DNA from: Lachnospiraceae bacterium
GTDB lineage: Bacteria > Bacillota > Clostridia > Lachnospirales > Lachnospiraceae
Assembly (NCBI GenBank): GCA_910574195.1
Contig: CAJTBF010000008.1
Span: 96,336 to 160,335, forward strand
Direction of reading: 5' to 3'
Length of the DNA: 64,000 nucleotides
Both the position numbers and the translations under genes were made by a program. Positions 27,127 through 35,193 of this stretch are shown piece by piece. The first letter of the stretch is position 1; every line of letters begins with the position of its first letter. The notes below the pieces were generated by a model, which saw only the letters and a list, made by a program, of their open reading frames with translations, was not told the DNA's origin and did no database searches.

Positions 27127-28206
27127 ATGAATCAAATAAAGATAGGTGCATTCATTTCTGATTGCCGTAAGGCAAAAGGATGGACACAAAATCAACTGGG
27201 GGAAAAATTGGGAATTACAGATAAAGCTGTATCAAAATGGGAAACAGGTAGGTCTATGCCAGACTTATCTTTGTTTATGCCTTTATGCAATCTTTTGGAG
27301 ATTACATTAAATGAATTATTAGCAGGAGAACATATTCCAGAAGAAAATCTGAAAGAAAAAACAGAGGAGATACTTTTGGAAGTCATCACAAATTGGCTAG
27401 GGAATGACAAATGGGAATCAAGAGAGGACGGCATTGAAGCTAAGAATGTATTAGAAGTGCGGGATGTTTCAAAAATTTATAACACAGAAAATACATCGAC
27501 TTTAGCCGTAGATAGTGTCAGCTTTCAAATTCCGTATGGGAGTTTTGTAGGTATTATGGGAGCATCTGGTTCTGGAAAAACAACTCTGCTGAATCTAATT
27601 GCAACGATAGATACTCCGACAAATGGAACGATTAAAATTAATGGACAGGATATTGTAGATTTATCTGAAATAGATAAAGCAAAGTTTCGGAGGGAGCATT
27701 TGGGGTTTGTTTTTCAAGAATATAATTTACTTGAGACATTGACAATTTATGAGAATATCGCTTTAGCTTTGACAGTAAAGGAAATTCCAAAGAATAAGAT
27801 TAAACAAACTGTCCTTAATTTATCGGAAAGACTTGATATATCCGCTATATTGAATAAATTTCCTTATGAGGTATCAGGCGGTCAAAGACAACGATGTGCC
27901 TGTGCAAGGGCAGTTTCAGTAAATCCAGACATAATACTTGCAGACGAGCCAACAGGAGCTTTAGATTCCAACGCCGCCAAACAACTCTTAGATACTTTTA
28001 CTATGCTCCGTAATGATTATGGGGCAACAATTTTAATGGTTACACATGATGTCCTGTCAGCCAGTTACTGCGACCAAATATTGTTTATGAAAGATGGAAA
28101 GATAAAAACAGTGCTGAATCGGAAGCAAGAAAGCAAGCAGGCTTTTTTCACAAGTATTTTAGAAAAGATGGCATGGATTGCGGGGGATGAAAATAATGTA
28201 CTTTAA
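27127..28206 (+). CDS. HTH-ABC fusion: XRE domain joined to ABC transporter ATPase
   Basis: A single 359-aa protein with two modules. Residues 1-68 are a Cro/C1 HTH (WTQNQLGEKLGITDKAVSKW). After a ~45-residue linker comes a BceA/MacB-type ATPase: Walker A GASGSGKTT, Q-loop FVFQEYNLLETLTIYEN, signature VSGGQRQRCACARA, Walker B ILADEPTGALD and VTHD. The start at 27127 follows AAGGAGG by nine bases, so the fusion is not an artefact of a distant start. Its 3' end overlaps the permease gene by 11 bp. The layout suggests an exporter that senses its substrate or state and regulates its own genes; this is inference. Confidence 0.88.
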   Translation: MNQIKIGAFISDCRKAKGWTQNQLGEKLGITDKAVSKWETGRSMPDLSLFMPLCNLLEITLNELLAGEHIPEENLKEKTEEILLEVITNWLGNDKWESREDGIEAKNVLEVRDVSKIYNTENTSTLAVDSVSFQIPYGSFVGIMGASGSGKTTLLNLIATIDTPTNGTIKINGQDIVDLSEIDKAKFRREHLGFVFQEYNLLETLTIYENIALALTVKEIPKNKIKQTVLNLSERLDISAILNKFPYEVSGGQRQRCACARAVSVNPDIILADEPTGALDSNAAKQLLDTFTMLRNDYGATILMVTHDVLSASYCDQILFMKDGKIKTVLNRKQESKQAFFTSILEKMAWIAGDENNVL

Positions 28207-29530
28207 ACTATCAATTCGTAATGCGAAGCGTTCTATCGTAAATTATTTTTTATATATTACGACAATGACAATTTTATTATCAATTATGGAAGTGTCCAAC
28301 TGTATTGCCATTGTAGGGAAACAGGTTGGTTTCCAAACAATTTCTTTGCCGATTTTAATAACTTTACTGTTGGTAATATTGGTCGGATACATTGATTCCT
28401 TCATGTTGAAACAACGTGCAAAAGAGTTTGCCAACTACTTACTGTTGGGAATGGAAAAAAGCAAATTGTCTTTTATGTTTCTGTGTGAATTTCTAATAAT
28501 AGGGATTGCTTGCTTTATAGCAGGGGTGTTGATTGGATTTGGTATATATGCCGCACTTTGTATTGCAGTATTGCATAAAGAAAATGAAATGAATATATCA
28601 CTTTTGGGATGGAGTATATTACAGACATTTTTCTATTTTTGCTTGGCTGAATGTCTTGGCGTATTTCGTAAAAAAAATATTATTGATAAATTGCAGATAC
28701 GGGAATTGATTTGCGAAAAAGACCGTAATCAAAAAATCTGTAACAGTAATACCTATAAGAGATGGGGAATTCTCTTTATTATTGATTTCGTATGCTTAAT
28801 AGTACTTTTATGTGCGATAGTTTTTTTACCCAAATATATTGCTTTCCCAATTTTATCTATTATTGCAATTCCTTTATTGAGTTCTATTTTTATTTTTTAC
28901 AAATGGTTATTTGGGTACTTATATGCAATAAGGCAGGAACAGCCCAATTCTCTATATCATAAAAATCGGCTTTATATAATCGGGCAAATAACATCGAGTT
29001 TAAAAACAAGTGCTGTTATTAATATTATTTTGTGCATATGCTTATTGTTTTCAGCGATGTCTTTCTTTTGCGGAGTAATTATGCTTCAACCGAGTATTAA
29101 TTTATTTGATACGGATAGCCAACAATGGATGGGAGTTTTGCAAATAAGCCTTTGTCTTATTTTTATTGTTATATATTTTTCAGTTCTGTCTTTGCAGCAG
29201 ATTGTAGTATTAAAACGAGAATCAGAAGGCATTAAGGTATTGTCTTATATCGGGAAAAGCAATAAACAAATAAAGGAATTAGTAAAAAAACAGATTGCAG
29301 GCAAATTGCTTATGCCGATGTTTATGACACTTTTGGTTTTGCTCTTTAGTATTCCATTGGTAAATCTGAAATTAAATTTGCTATTGCCTATTGTCATGCA
29401 CAATATTCTTTTGAGGGCTGCTTTCTGTTTTGCGATATGTTTCTTGCTTTTTTATGTTTGCTATTTTTTTGTGGTGTATACCATAAGCAAACAATATGTG
29501 GGGATTGCTAATTATAGAAAGCCCTGTTGA
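28196..29530 (+). CDS. ABC transporter permease (FtsX/BceB-like)
   Basis: A 444-aa membrane protein with about eight hydrophobic segments. Two FtsX-like halves are visible (around KSKLSFMFLCEFLIIG and the repeat KSNKQIKELVKKQIAGKLL). It lacks the long extracellular domain of true BceB. The start at 28196 overlaps the ATPase gene and has GGGGGATG upstream. With the HTH-ATPase it forms an exporter of the peptide-resistance type. The GC content is visibly lower than in the flanking core genes, which agrees with transfer. Confidence 0.85.
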   Translation: MYFKLSIRNAKRSIVNYFLYITTMTILLSIMEVSNCIAIVGKQVGFQTISLPILITLLLVILVGYIDSFMLKQRAKEFANYLLLGMEKSKLSFMFLCEFLIIGIACFIAGVLIGFGIYAALCIAVLHKENEMNISLLGWSILQTFFYFCLAECLGVFRKKNIIDKLQIRELICEKDRNQKICNSNTYKRWGILFIIDFVCLIVLLCAIVFLPKYIAFPILSIIAIPLLSSIFIFYKWLFGYLYAIRQEQPNSLYHKNRLYIIGQITSSLKTSAVINIILCICLLFSAMSFFCGVIMLQPSINLFDTDSQQWMGVLQISLCLIFIVIYFSVLSLQQIVVLKRESEGIKVLSYIGKSNKQIKELVKKQIAGKLLMPMFMTLLVLLFSIPLVNLKLNLLLPIVMHNILLRAAFCFAICFLLFYVCYFFVVYTISKQYVGIANYRKPC

Positions 29531-29564
29531 AAAAATACAGTTTTTTATAAAGGAGTTTGAAGAG

Positions 29565-29735
29565 ATGAAAAATAGATGGATTATGTGCCCTTGTTGTAAA
29601 GGTAAAACCCGAATAAAAATAAGAGAAGATACAGAATTATATAAGTTTCCGCTTTTTTGTCCAAAATGTAAGCGGGAGCAGATTATCAATGTTCAGCAGT
29701 TAAAAGTAACAGTTATCACAGAGCCAGACGCATAG
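29565..29735 (+). CDS. Cysteine-rich KTR domain protein
   Basis: A 56-aa protein with two CxxC pairs (MCPCCKGKTRIKIRED and FCPKCKREQIIN), a compact zinc ribbon. The KTR motif after the first pair names the family, which is frequent on Firmicute conjugative elements. AAAGGAG precedes the ATG. It follows the permease by 34 bp and is probably co-transcribed. Function unknown. Confidence 0.82.
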   Translation: MKNRWIMCPCCKGKTRIKIREDTELYKFPLFCPKCKREQIINVQQLKVTVITEPDA

Positions 29736-29743
29736 ACGCAGAG

Positions 29744-29849
29744 CCGATGAACTTGTGCAATAAAATCACAGTTCGTTGGCTCTATTTTATTTCATAAGGT
29801 TTTAAGGCAAACGCCCACCATATAAAAAAACGGTGTTATGGGTGGCGTT
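29744..29849 (+). terminator. Terminator plus second hairpin after the exporter operon
   Basis: The first hairpin, AGAGCCgaTGAACT ... AGTTCgtTGGCTCT, is followed by ATTTTATTT and ends the HTH-ABC/permease/KTR transcript. The second hairpin, AACGCCCACCAT / ATGGGTGGCGTT (29810-29849), lies before the TnpV fragment. It has no U-tract, so its role is unclear. Confidence 0.6.
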
Positions 29850-29937
29850 CCATAAGGAAGTAAAAGCCAAAAGACTTTGTAATCAGCCAGAATGATTGAA
29901 TTGTAGGAAAATTCAAATCATACGGAGAAATTGCAAA

Positions 29938-30282
29938 ATGGCAAAATCAATTTTTGAGAAATTAGGTGGCGAATATGAACAGCAAGGAGATTATCTAATA
30001 CCACGCTTGACTGTACCCGCTGAAGAAGACCGTTCAATAGGCATATGGGGACAGCGGCATCTGGACTATCTGAAACAGTACCGCAAAGTTACATACACCA
30101 ATCTTCTCACAAGTGGCAAACTGAACGCCTACCTCGCCGACATCAATGCACAGGCACAGGAACGCTCCCACAGGCTCATAGAGGACATGAAGCAGGCACA
30201 GGGCATAACGGAACAGCTAAAGGCAGAAAACGCCTTAGAATGGACAGGAAATAGGAAAATATCTATTGCTATTCACGAATGA
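29938..30282 (+). CDS. TnpV-family transposon protein, altered C-terminus
   Basis: A 114-aa homologue of TnpV, a small protein encoded on many Firmicute transposons; the biochemical role is unknown. The diagnostic core is GIWGQRHLDYLKQYRKVTY and TSGKLNAYLADINAQAQER. The usual C-terminus after AENALEW is replaced by GNRKISIAIHE, so the end appears truncated. A second, shorter TnpV remnant lies at 37.25-37.38 kb on the other strand. Confidence 0.78.
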   Translation: MAKSIFEKLGGEYEQQGDYLIPRLTVPAEEDRSIGIWGQRHLDYLKQYRKVTYTNLLTSGKLNAYLADINAQAQERSHRLIEDMKQAQGITEQLKAENALEWTGNRKISIAIHE

Positions 30283-30451
30283 TTTGTGAAAATGTCAGAT
30301 AATACCATAAACAAAAAACCTTTGTAAAATACCTATGCGGCATAATATATTAATCAGACAGCAGAAACCTGTTCTGTTTGATAGCAATCAAGGCGGATAA
30401 GCCAAAAACGCTTATCCACCCATCCATAATTATAAGCAAAAAATTTACCGT

Positions 30452-30664
30452 TTAAAAGAAATTATTATCTGGTATATGTTCCATAATGTCGCTGATATCG
30501 CACTCTAAAATATTACAAAGGCGGTCAAGCGTATTCGTGCTTACCGGCTGATTGTATCTTAAACGGTAAAGCTGAGCCTTGCTCACATTATACTTTTTCG
30601 TCAGCATTGATTTTGTGATGCCCCTTTTTTCTGCCGTCTCCCAAAGTTTGTCATACTTAATCAT
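30452..30664 (-). CDS. Small XRE-family repressor
   Basis: A 70-aa Cro/C1-type HTH protein (ITKSMLTKKYNVSKAQLYRL...TLDRLCNILECDISDIMEH). The format is typical of YozG/Cro-like repressors from mobile elements. It is divergent from the unknown gene at 30771 and probably controls the shared intergenic region. Confidence 0.84.
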   Translation of the reverse strand: MIKYDKLWETAEKRGITKSMLTKKYNVSKAQLYRLRYNQPVSTNTLDRLCNILECDISDIMEHIPDNNFF

Positions 30665-30770
30665 GTCAGCCCTTCTTTACTTTTTTCTATTATCGCAGGA
30701 AAAAAAGCAGGCTATAATGTTCCATATTCGGAACCCCAGCAAAAATAAATCAGCTTAAGGAGGGTAAACC

Positions 30771-31073
30771 ATGGACAAGAAGAAAAACACTTATTTGTCT
30801 GAATTATTTTTGGAGAATTTGAATGGGGATTTCTCACGTCAGGCAGTGTTAAGGGCATTGGAAAAATGCAATGACGAAATACGAAAGAGAATGGGCGCAT
30901 ATCACTGCGCCAGAGGGCTAATCGGCAACTTTTTTAACGGTGGGAAACAAACGAGGAAACTGTCACGGCAGATGACGCAGGAATTGGTAGATTTTTGGGA
31001 CGTTTACGGAGAGTTTGACAGTATGCTCAGACCGGGCGCAAAAAGAAACTATTTGATTCTGCAAATGCTTTAG
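30771..31073 (+). CDS. Hypothetical protein
   Basis: A 100-aa basic, soluble protein beginning MDKKKNTYLSELFLENLNGD, preceded by TAAGGAGGG. It has no signal peptide or membrane segment. A central RMGAYHCARGLIGNFFNGGK stretch could be a helical hairpin. I do not recognise the family. It lies 31 bp before the DUF6809-like gene, so the two form a small operon controlled from the divergent XRE region. Confidence 0.6.
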   Translation: MDKKKNTYLSELFLENLNGDFSRQAVLRALEKCNDEIRKRMGAYHCARGLIGNFFNGGKQTRKLSRQMTQELVDFWDVYGEFDSMLRPGAKRNYLILQML

Positions 31074-31104
31074 GCATACATGGATACATTTAGAAGGTGA
31101 AATT

Positions 31105-31395
31105 ATGAGTACAATATTGCAGCAACTATATAACGGGGAAATTTGCTTAACAGAACAATACCGCCCCATATTGGAAGAATATAAAGCAATCAGAAAAAAG
31201 CATATGGATAATTACAAGGGCTTCATTGAAAAACTTGGCAGCCCTCTTGATAAGGAATTTATTAAAATTATGGATGAGCAATTTGAAACTGTTCCCCTTG
31301 ACTTCTTTCAGATGTTCTCGGACGGTTTTAAACTGGGAGCAAAAATGATGATAGAAGTCCTTTACAGCGGGGATGGAACAGAAACTGTCGAATAG
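31105..31395 (+). CDS. DUF6809-like protein
   Basis: A 96-aa soluble protein (MSTILQQLYNGEICLTEQYR ... FSDGFKLGAKMMIEVLYS). The phrase FKLGAKMMIEVL at the end and the helical layout match DUF6809 as I know it, a family common on Lachnospiraceae mobile DNA. No function is known. Confidence 0.6.
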   Translation: MSTILQQLYNGEICLTEQYRPILEEYKAIRKKHMDNYKGFIEKLGSPLDKEFIKIMDEQFETVPLDFFQMFSDGFKLGAKMMIEVLYSGDGTETVE

Positions 31396-31724
31396 CTTAG
31401 AGTGAGAAACAGATAATGATTAAAAATGGAAATAAGAAATGCTGATTGAAACAAAGAATCACAGATTACAGTCATCATAGAATCAGAGTCATTAGACAAA
31501 AGAATTTTTGAGCGATGAAATGATATTTTTTCCTTTCCGATTCTGTCAAGCATGGAGTTGCTGACAAAGTATCTTCTCAAAACAATAGTATGTACCTATG
31601 GCTTAGTTTTTAAGAGGAGTTTGTCAACAGCTCCAGTATATCCCAAAATCAACGAAATAGCATAAACGTAACGATAAACGGATTTTACAATCTATAATTT
31701 CCATAACTTTACTATATACAAATT
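31396..31724. other. Intergenic stretch without a recognisable gene
   Basis: AT-rich; no ORF with a ribosome site and no clear repeat seen. It separates the DUF6809 gene from the convergent RES-domain gene. Confidence 0.5.
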
Positions 31725-32617
31725 TTATAATGCGTCCCACATCTGCTTAGTATCTTCTAACATTTTCTCTCGTACATCGCTGCTGATACTTTTTTCAATT
31801 TTATTTACATTATCCAAATCTATCATATTACTCTTGTCTAATGATATAAATAGATTAGCTGTTGCATAATTTATAAGTACTCTGCTATCATTCCAAATAA
31901 ACTTTTTCATTGAATCGTCGAAAAATGTATAATTGTTACCTGATGAATAAAAACTTCTATACTTAAATCCTGTAATTCCTTTTTCTCTAAAATGTCTAAC
32001 TATTTGTTGTGAACATTTATATTCTTCTGGACTATAAACTGGTTTTGAAAAATAAAATTCCAATATACTTAACATTTTCCTCACATCAACGCTATACATA
32101 TCATTGTACTGATTAAAAGGCTTAGAAAATTGCATTTTTGAAAAATCTAAAACTTGAACGTTTTCAGACAATTCAAATTCTGCTACAGAAATATACTCTC
32201 TTACTTTTGATTTTGTTTCTGCACACGCTGTAACCTCATCATCTGCCACATATAATGCTACCTCTTTTTCTTTACTATTTCTTTGTGCCTCAGTCTTATC
32301 TTCTGGCGGTTCCTTCGATTCCTCCCAGTTATATCCTCTAAGTCTGTCTGCTTCATACCCAATCCCCTTTTGAAACTCCTTATAATCATCAAATTTTATC
32401 ACTCTGGCACGATAAAATTTAACACCTTTTTTAATTTCTACCATAAAATCTTCCTGATATTCAACCAATATAATCTCATCTAAAATATCAAAAAATTTAT
32501 CTATCTCTGTCTAATTTTTAATAGTCCCATTAGCCCATTTCTCAAAATTGGATAAATATGCTGTAGTATTTAATTGATTGAAAAATTGCCTTCTCTGCTC
32601 ATCATCTTTTTTGACAT
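31725..32617 (-). pseudogene. RES-domain (NAD+ phosphorylase-like) gene with two lesions
   Basis: The open part (31725-32468) encodes a RES fold: FYRAR, then EVALYVADDEVTACAE, then CSQQIVRHFREKGITGFKYR and SSGNNYTFF. These supply the Arg, Glu and Ser that name the family, whose toxins destroy NAD+. Coding continues upstream in the same frame through TEIDKFFDILDEI, then an in-frame TAG (32511-32513), then FFNQLNTTAYLSNFEKWANG. The GGAGGG-supported ATG is at 32617, and one A is missing in the A6 run at 32607-32612 for the frames to join. So the ~297-aa gene carries a stop and a frameshift. No antitoxin gene is adjacent. Confidence 0.72.
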
Positions 32618-33140
32618 TATATACCCTCCGTTACCATCGCTTTATTCATAAAAAAATCAACCTTGCTCATTCGCAAATAGCTATACGAAATGTTTGAATA
32701 TTTTTTGTTTTCTATAATTATACCCTGTTTCAACTTTCTTTGCACATATATTTTCAAATATTCTTGAAATTTTTAATCTCCCTTTTCGGGCAGTTTGTCA
32801 AACTAATCTTTTGTCTTTATTTATCGACACTCAACACATAGCTATTTCTAGTGCGCATTGACACGCCACGCTTTTCTAATCTGTATTTTTACCTTTATTA
32901 AAATTCGGACTGGAAGGCATAAGGATAATATATCTGGAAACAAGATGAGAAAAAGTTTTTCTACGGATTATTAGGGAAATGAAGAAATCCCTCTGCCCAA
33001 TTTGAAGGTGAATGAATAAAATTCCCGTCCACAGGGAAGACTAGAAAGTTTGCCCAAAATCTTGACACAGTTATAGCCACTATGATATTCTAAGATACTC
33101 ATAGGCGAATTAGAAGTAAAACAGAAATGGAGCTGTCAGA
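32618..33140. other. AT-rich intergenic region
   Basis: No coding frame with a ribosome site could be supported over ~520 bp. It carries the promoter region of the RES gene on the left and of the DUF6194-like gene on the right. Confidence 0.5.
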
Positions 33141-33590
33141 ATGACACCAGATAAAATATTGAATTACTGCCTTCAAAATCTTGAGGGAACAGTCTTAACT
33201 GAGAGTTGGGGCGAGAAAGGAATTTTCTATAACCCAGACCATGTGCTGAAACGCGGCGTTTATATATTGACAGTTAAGGAAAAAGACGGTGATAATGACA
33301 AAGGTTCTGATTTAAACAGAGAGAATGTCTACCGTGTGAATCTGGGAATACGGAAAAGCACTTTTGCGGAATTGTTTGGGGCAGTCCCAAAACGTCCGCC
33401 GGCGGGCGGTGTTGTAGATATGGATTATGACTTTACCGTATTGAATGAGATACTCCCCCATCCTGTTTACGCATGGATGGCGTGGATATGTGCATTGAAC
33501 CCCTCTGAACAGACATTCGAGGAATTGAAACCATATATCCAAGAAGCCTACGAGTATGCAAGGGAGAAATTTAAGAAACGAAAGAAGTAA
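33141..33590 (+). CDS. DUF6194-like protein
   Basis: A 149-aa soluble protein. The conserved phrases are ILNYCLQNLEGT near the N-terminus, VYRVNLGIRKSTFAELFG in the middle and HPVYAWMAWICALNPSEQTF near the C-terminus. These match my recollection of DUF6194 (related to the YjbR/MmcQ type fold). The C-terminal tail is very basic (REKFKKRKK). Role unknown; it stands alone on its strand. Confidence 0.72.
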   Translation: MTPDKILNYCLQNLEGTVLTESWGEKGIFYNPDHVLKRGVYILTVKEKDGDNDKGSDLNRENVYRVNLGIRKSTFAELFGAVPKRPPAGGVVDMDYDFTVLNEILPHPVYAWMAWICALNPSEQTFEELKPYIQEAYEYAREKFKKRKK

Positions 33591-33599
33591 TCTTGAAGA

Positions 33600-34054
33600 T
33601 TGAAAATTAAATAGCACATAGATGGAAGAATGGAATGTCAGCCAATGGATAAAACTGACTGTCGCCGAACGTAAGCCGTCCTTTTCGGCTGGCGTATGGC
33701 AGCAAGGTTTTGAATCCCAAAGCCGTTACATAGCATTGCGAATCCGAGCAGGAGAAAATACTCCTGTCATTCGTGATGCGGTGTAGCGGCTTTTTCATTT
33801 ATCCAAAAGTCAAGAGAAATCAAATCCAGAATGGAGGTGCAGGGACATAGGATTTTCTTTTCGGAGGGTAAGACAGGTATGGAAGAATGCCGCTGCACAG
33901 GAAAAATGCTCTGCGGCGTTGTCCACAGAGATAGCGAGCATCGGATTGTGTCAGCCACAATCCAATCCACAGCCTAAAGGCGTGTGGACTTCACTCAGGG
34001 GACAGCCCCTGTTTACCCCGAAGAAAGAAAAATAAGACTGGAGGATTGAGGAAA
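33600..34054. other. Candidate oriT/leader region upstream of mobC
   Basis: A 450-bp non-coding stretch of higher GC than its surroundings, directly before mobC and the relaxase. It holds several short dyads (GGATTGTG/CACAATCC near 33945; GGGGACAGCCCC near 34000; GCAGGAG...CTCCTGT near 33750). Its position and dyads fit an origin of transfer, but no nic site could be identified by eye. Confidence 0.4.
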
Positions 34055-34411
34055 ATGAGCAGAGAAAAACCAGAAAAGGACGTGCGGAATGTTCCGATTA
34101 CTGTCCGATTGAACGAGGAAGAACACCAAAAATTAAAGCAGTGCGCCGCCGCTTGCGGTCTGTCCGCAGCCGAATTTATGCACCAGTTATGCAAGGGAAC
34201 CGCCCCGCAGCCATAGACAGAGAAAGAGTTTTGGGTGTTGCTGAACACACTTTATGAGGTACATTCTGCTTTTAAAAAATGTGTTCCCTACTATCCAACC
34301 GCCGCCAAAATCTGTAAGGAGATTGAAGATTTTATTTTAGAATTGCAGCAGAAAACAACTCTCCCACAACGATTTAGCGTAGAAGAATTGACAGAACAGG
34401 GGGCGGTCTGA
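34055..34411 (+). pseudogene. mobC: MobC-like mobilisation protein, interrupted by TAG
   Basis: The frame begins MSREKPEKDVRNVPITVRLN with the ribbon-helix-helix part of MobC relaxosome proteins (CAAACGLSAAEFMHQLCKG). It is stopped by TAG at 34214-34216 (codon 54). It continues unchanged to EKEFWVLLNTLYEVHSAFKK ... EELTEQGAV and a final TGA that touches the relaxase start. Without the amber codon it would be 118 aa. Confidence 0.75.
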
Positions 34412-34412
34412 T

Positions 34413-34811
34413 ATGGCGTTAACACGCCTATGGCATGTCAAAGGGAGCATAAAAGACGTGATTGACTATATAAAAAATCCAGAAAAGACCGTGCCGAATC
34501 AAGATTTGCAGGACTTCTTTGACATGTTCTCCTATGTGAAGAATCCGATAAAAACAAATGAGGGCGGGTACGTTTCCGCTGTCAACTGTCTGAAAGAAAC
34601 CGCCTTACAGCAGATGTTTTTGACGAAAAAACAGTACCAGAAGACAGGCGGGTATATCGCATGGCACGGCTACCAGAGCTTCAAGCCAGACGAAGTAACA
34701 CCCGAACAGTGCCACGAAATTGGATTGAAACTGGCAAGGGAGATGTGGGGCGGCAAGTACCAGATAATCATTATTTTTCATTCCCATCATCTTTACTTTT
34801 TTCATTCCTAA
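34413..34811 (+). pseudogene. Relaxase (MobA/VirD2-type), N-terminal fragment
   Basis: MALTRLWHVKGSIKDVIDYI through TGGYIAWHGYQSFKPDEVTP and LAREMWGGKYQII is the first third of a Firmicute mobilisation relaxase. It includes the N-terminal strand but not the HxH metal motif that should follow (normally THLNKGHIHNH). After about 34768 the frame runs into the antisense of the small membrane-protein gene. The element can no longer mobilise itself. Confidence 0.78.
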
Positions 34812-34968
34812 TCAATCCATGATAAAACAGCATAGCACAAACTGCTGATGTTGTACCTGTCGCTGTCTGGTCCAAGTGAATGTCATGCATATTACAAAAC
34901 ATATTGATTACTATTAAAGCAACCAATACCACCGCTGCTACAGCAGCTCCTTTTAATAAATGCTTCAT
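34771..34968 (-). CDS. Small membrane protein, paralogue of the one at 63.5 kb
   Basis: A 65-aa protein with a hydrophobic segment at residues ~8-28 (AAVAAVVLVALIVINMF). A conserved Cys-Asn-Met follows, then a second weakly hydrophobic stretch (TTSAVCAMLFYHGLIR) and a charged tail (NEKSKDDGNEK). The protein at 63502-63684 shares the MKHxLKG start, the CNM, the AxxTGxxSAxCAM core and the (Y/R)xxxIRNEK tail. The two genes also share their whole upstream region. It is divergent from an AgrC-like kinase. It is not an AgrD precursor by sequence. Possible roles are a modulator of the kinase or an immunity-type peptide. Confidence 0.65.
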   Translation of the reverse strand: MKHLLKGAAVAAVVLVALIVINMFCNMHDIHLDQTATGTTSAVCAMLFYHGLIRNEKSKDDGNEK

Positions 34969-35193
34969 ATCTTCCTATTTCCTTTCCAAAATAAATTTAT
35001 GTATTACAAAAAGTATACCAGAGAAAACAGCAATTCTTTCAAAACAGTCATGAAACGCCCTAATTCATGAATAAGTGCGTTTTTCTTTTTACAGAACACG
35101 CACTTATTCGTCATTTTTGCAGGGGGAGTTGATATAAAGAATGGTATAAAGTATAATTAGGGAAGTAAATATCGAAAGAAGGAATATATTGAA
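34969..35193. promoter_or_regulatory. Divergent control region A (small membrane protein / sensor kinase)
   Basis: To the right: TTGATA (35129-35134), 17 bp, TATAAT (35152-35157). To the left, the -10 box is TATACT (about 35032). Just upstream of the right promoter a perfect 11-bp dyad, AATAAGTGCGT / ACGCACTTATT (35070-35080 and 35098-35108), is followed by TCGTCATTTTTGCA. The same arrangement recurs at 63685-63900 with compensatory changes in the dyad. Confidence 0.75.

Noticed and set aside
32511..34216. Reassignment of TAG as a sense codon in the mobile region
   Set aside because: TAG interrupts both mobC and the RES gene, and TAG/TGG differ between the recombinase ends. However, the RES gene also has a frameshift, and the recombinase ends normally at TAG. 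Ordinary decay explains all three.
34771..34968. AgrD-type autoinducer precursor
   Set aside because: It lacks the short amphipathic leader, the central Cys-containing ring segment and the acidic AgrD tail, and no AgrB peptidase is present. Kept as an unknown small membrane protein.
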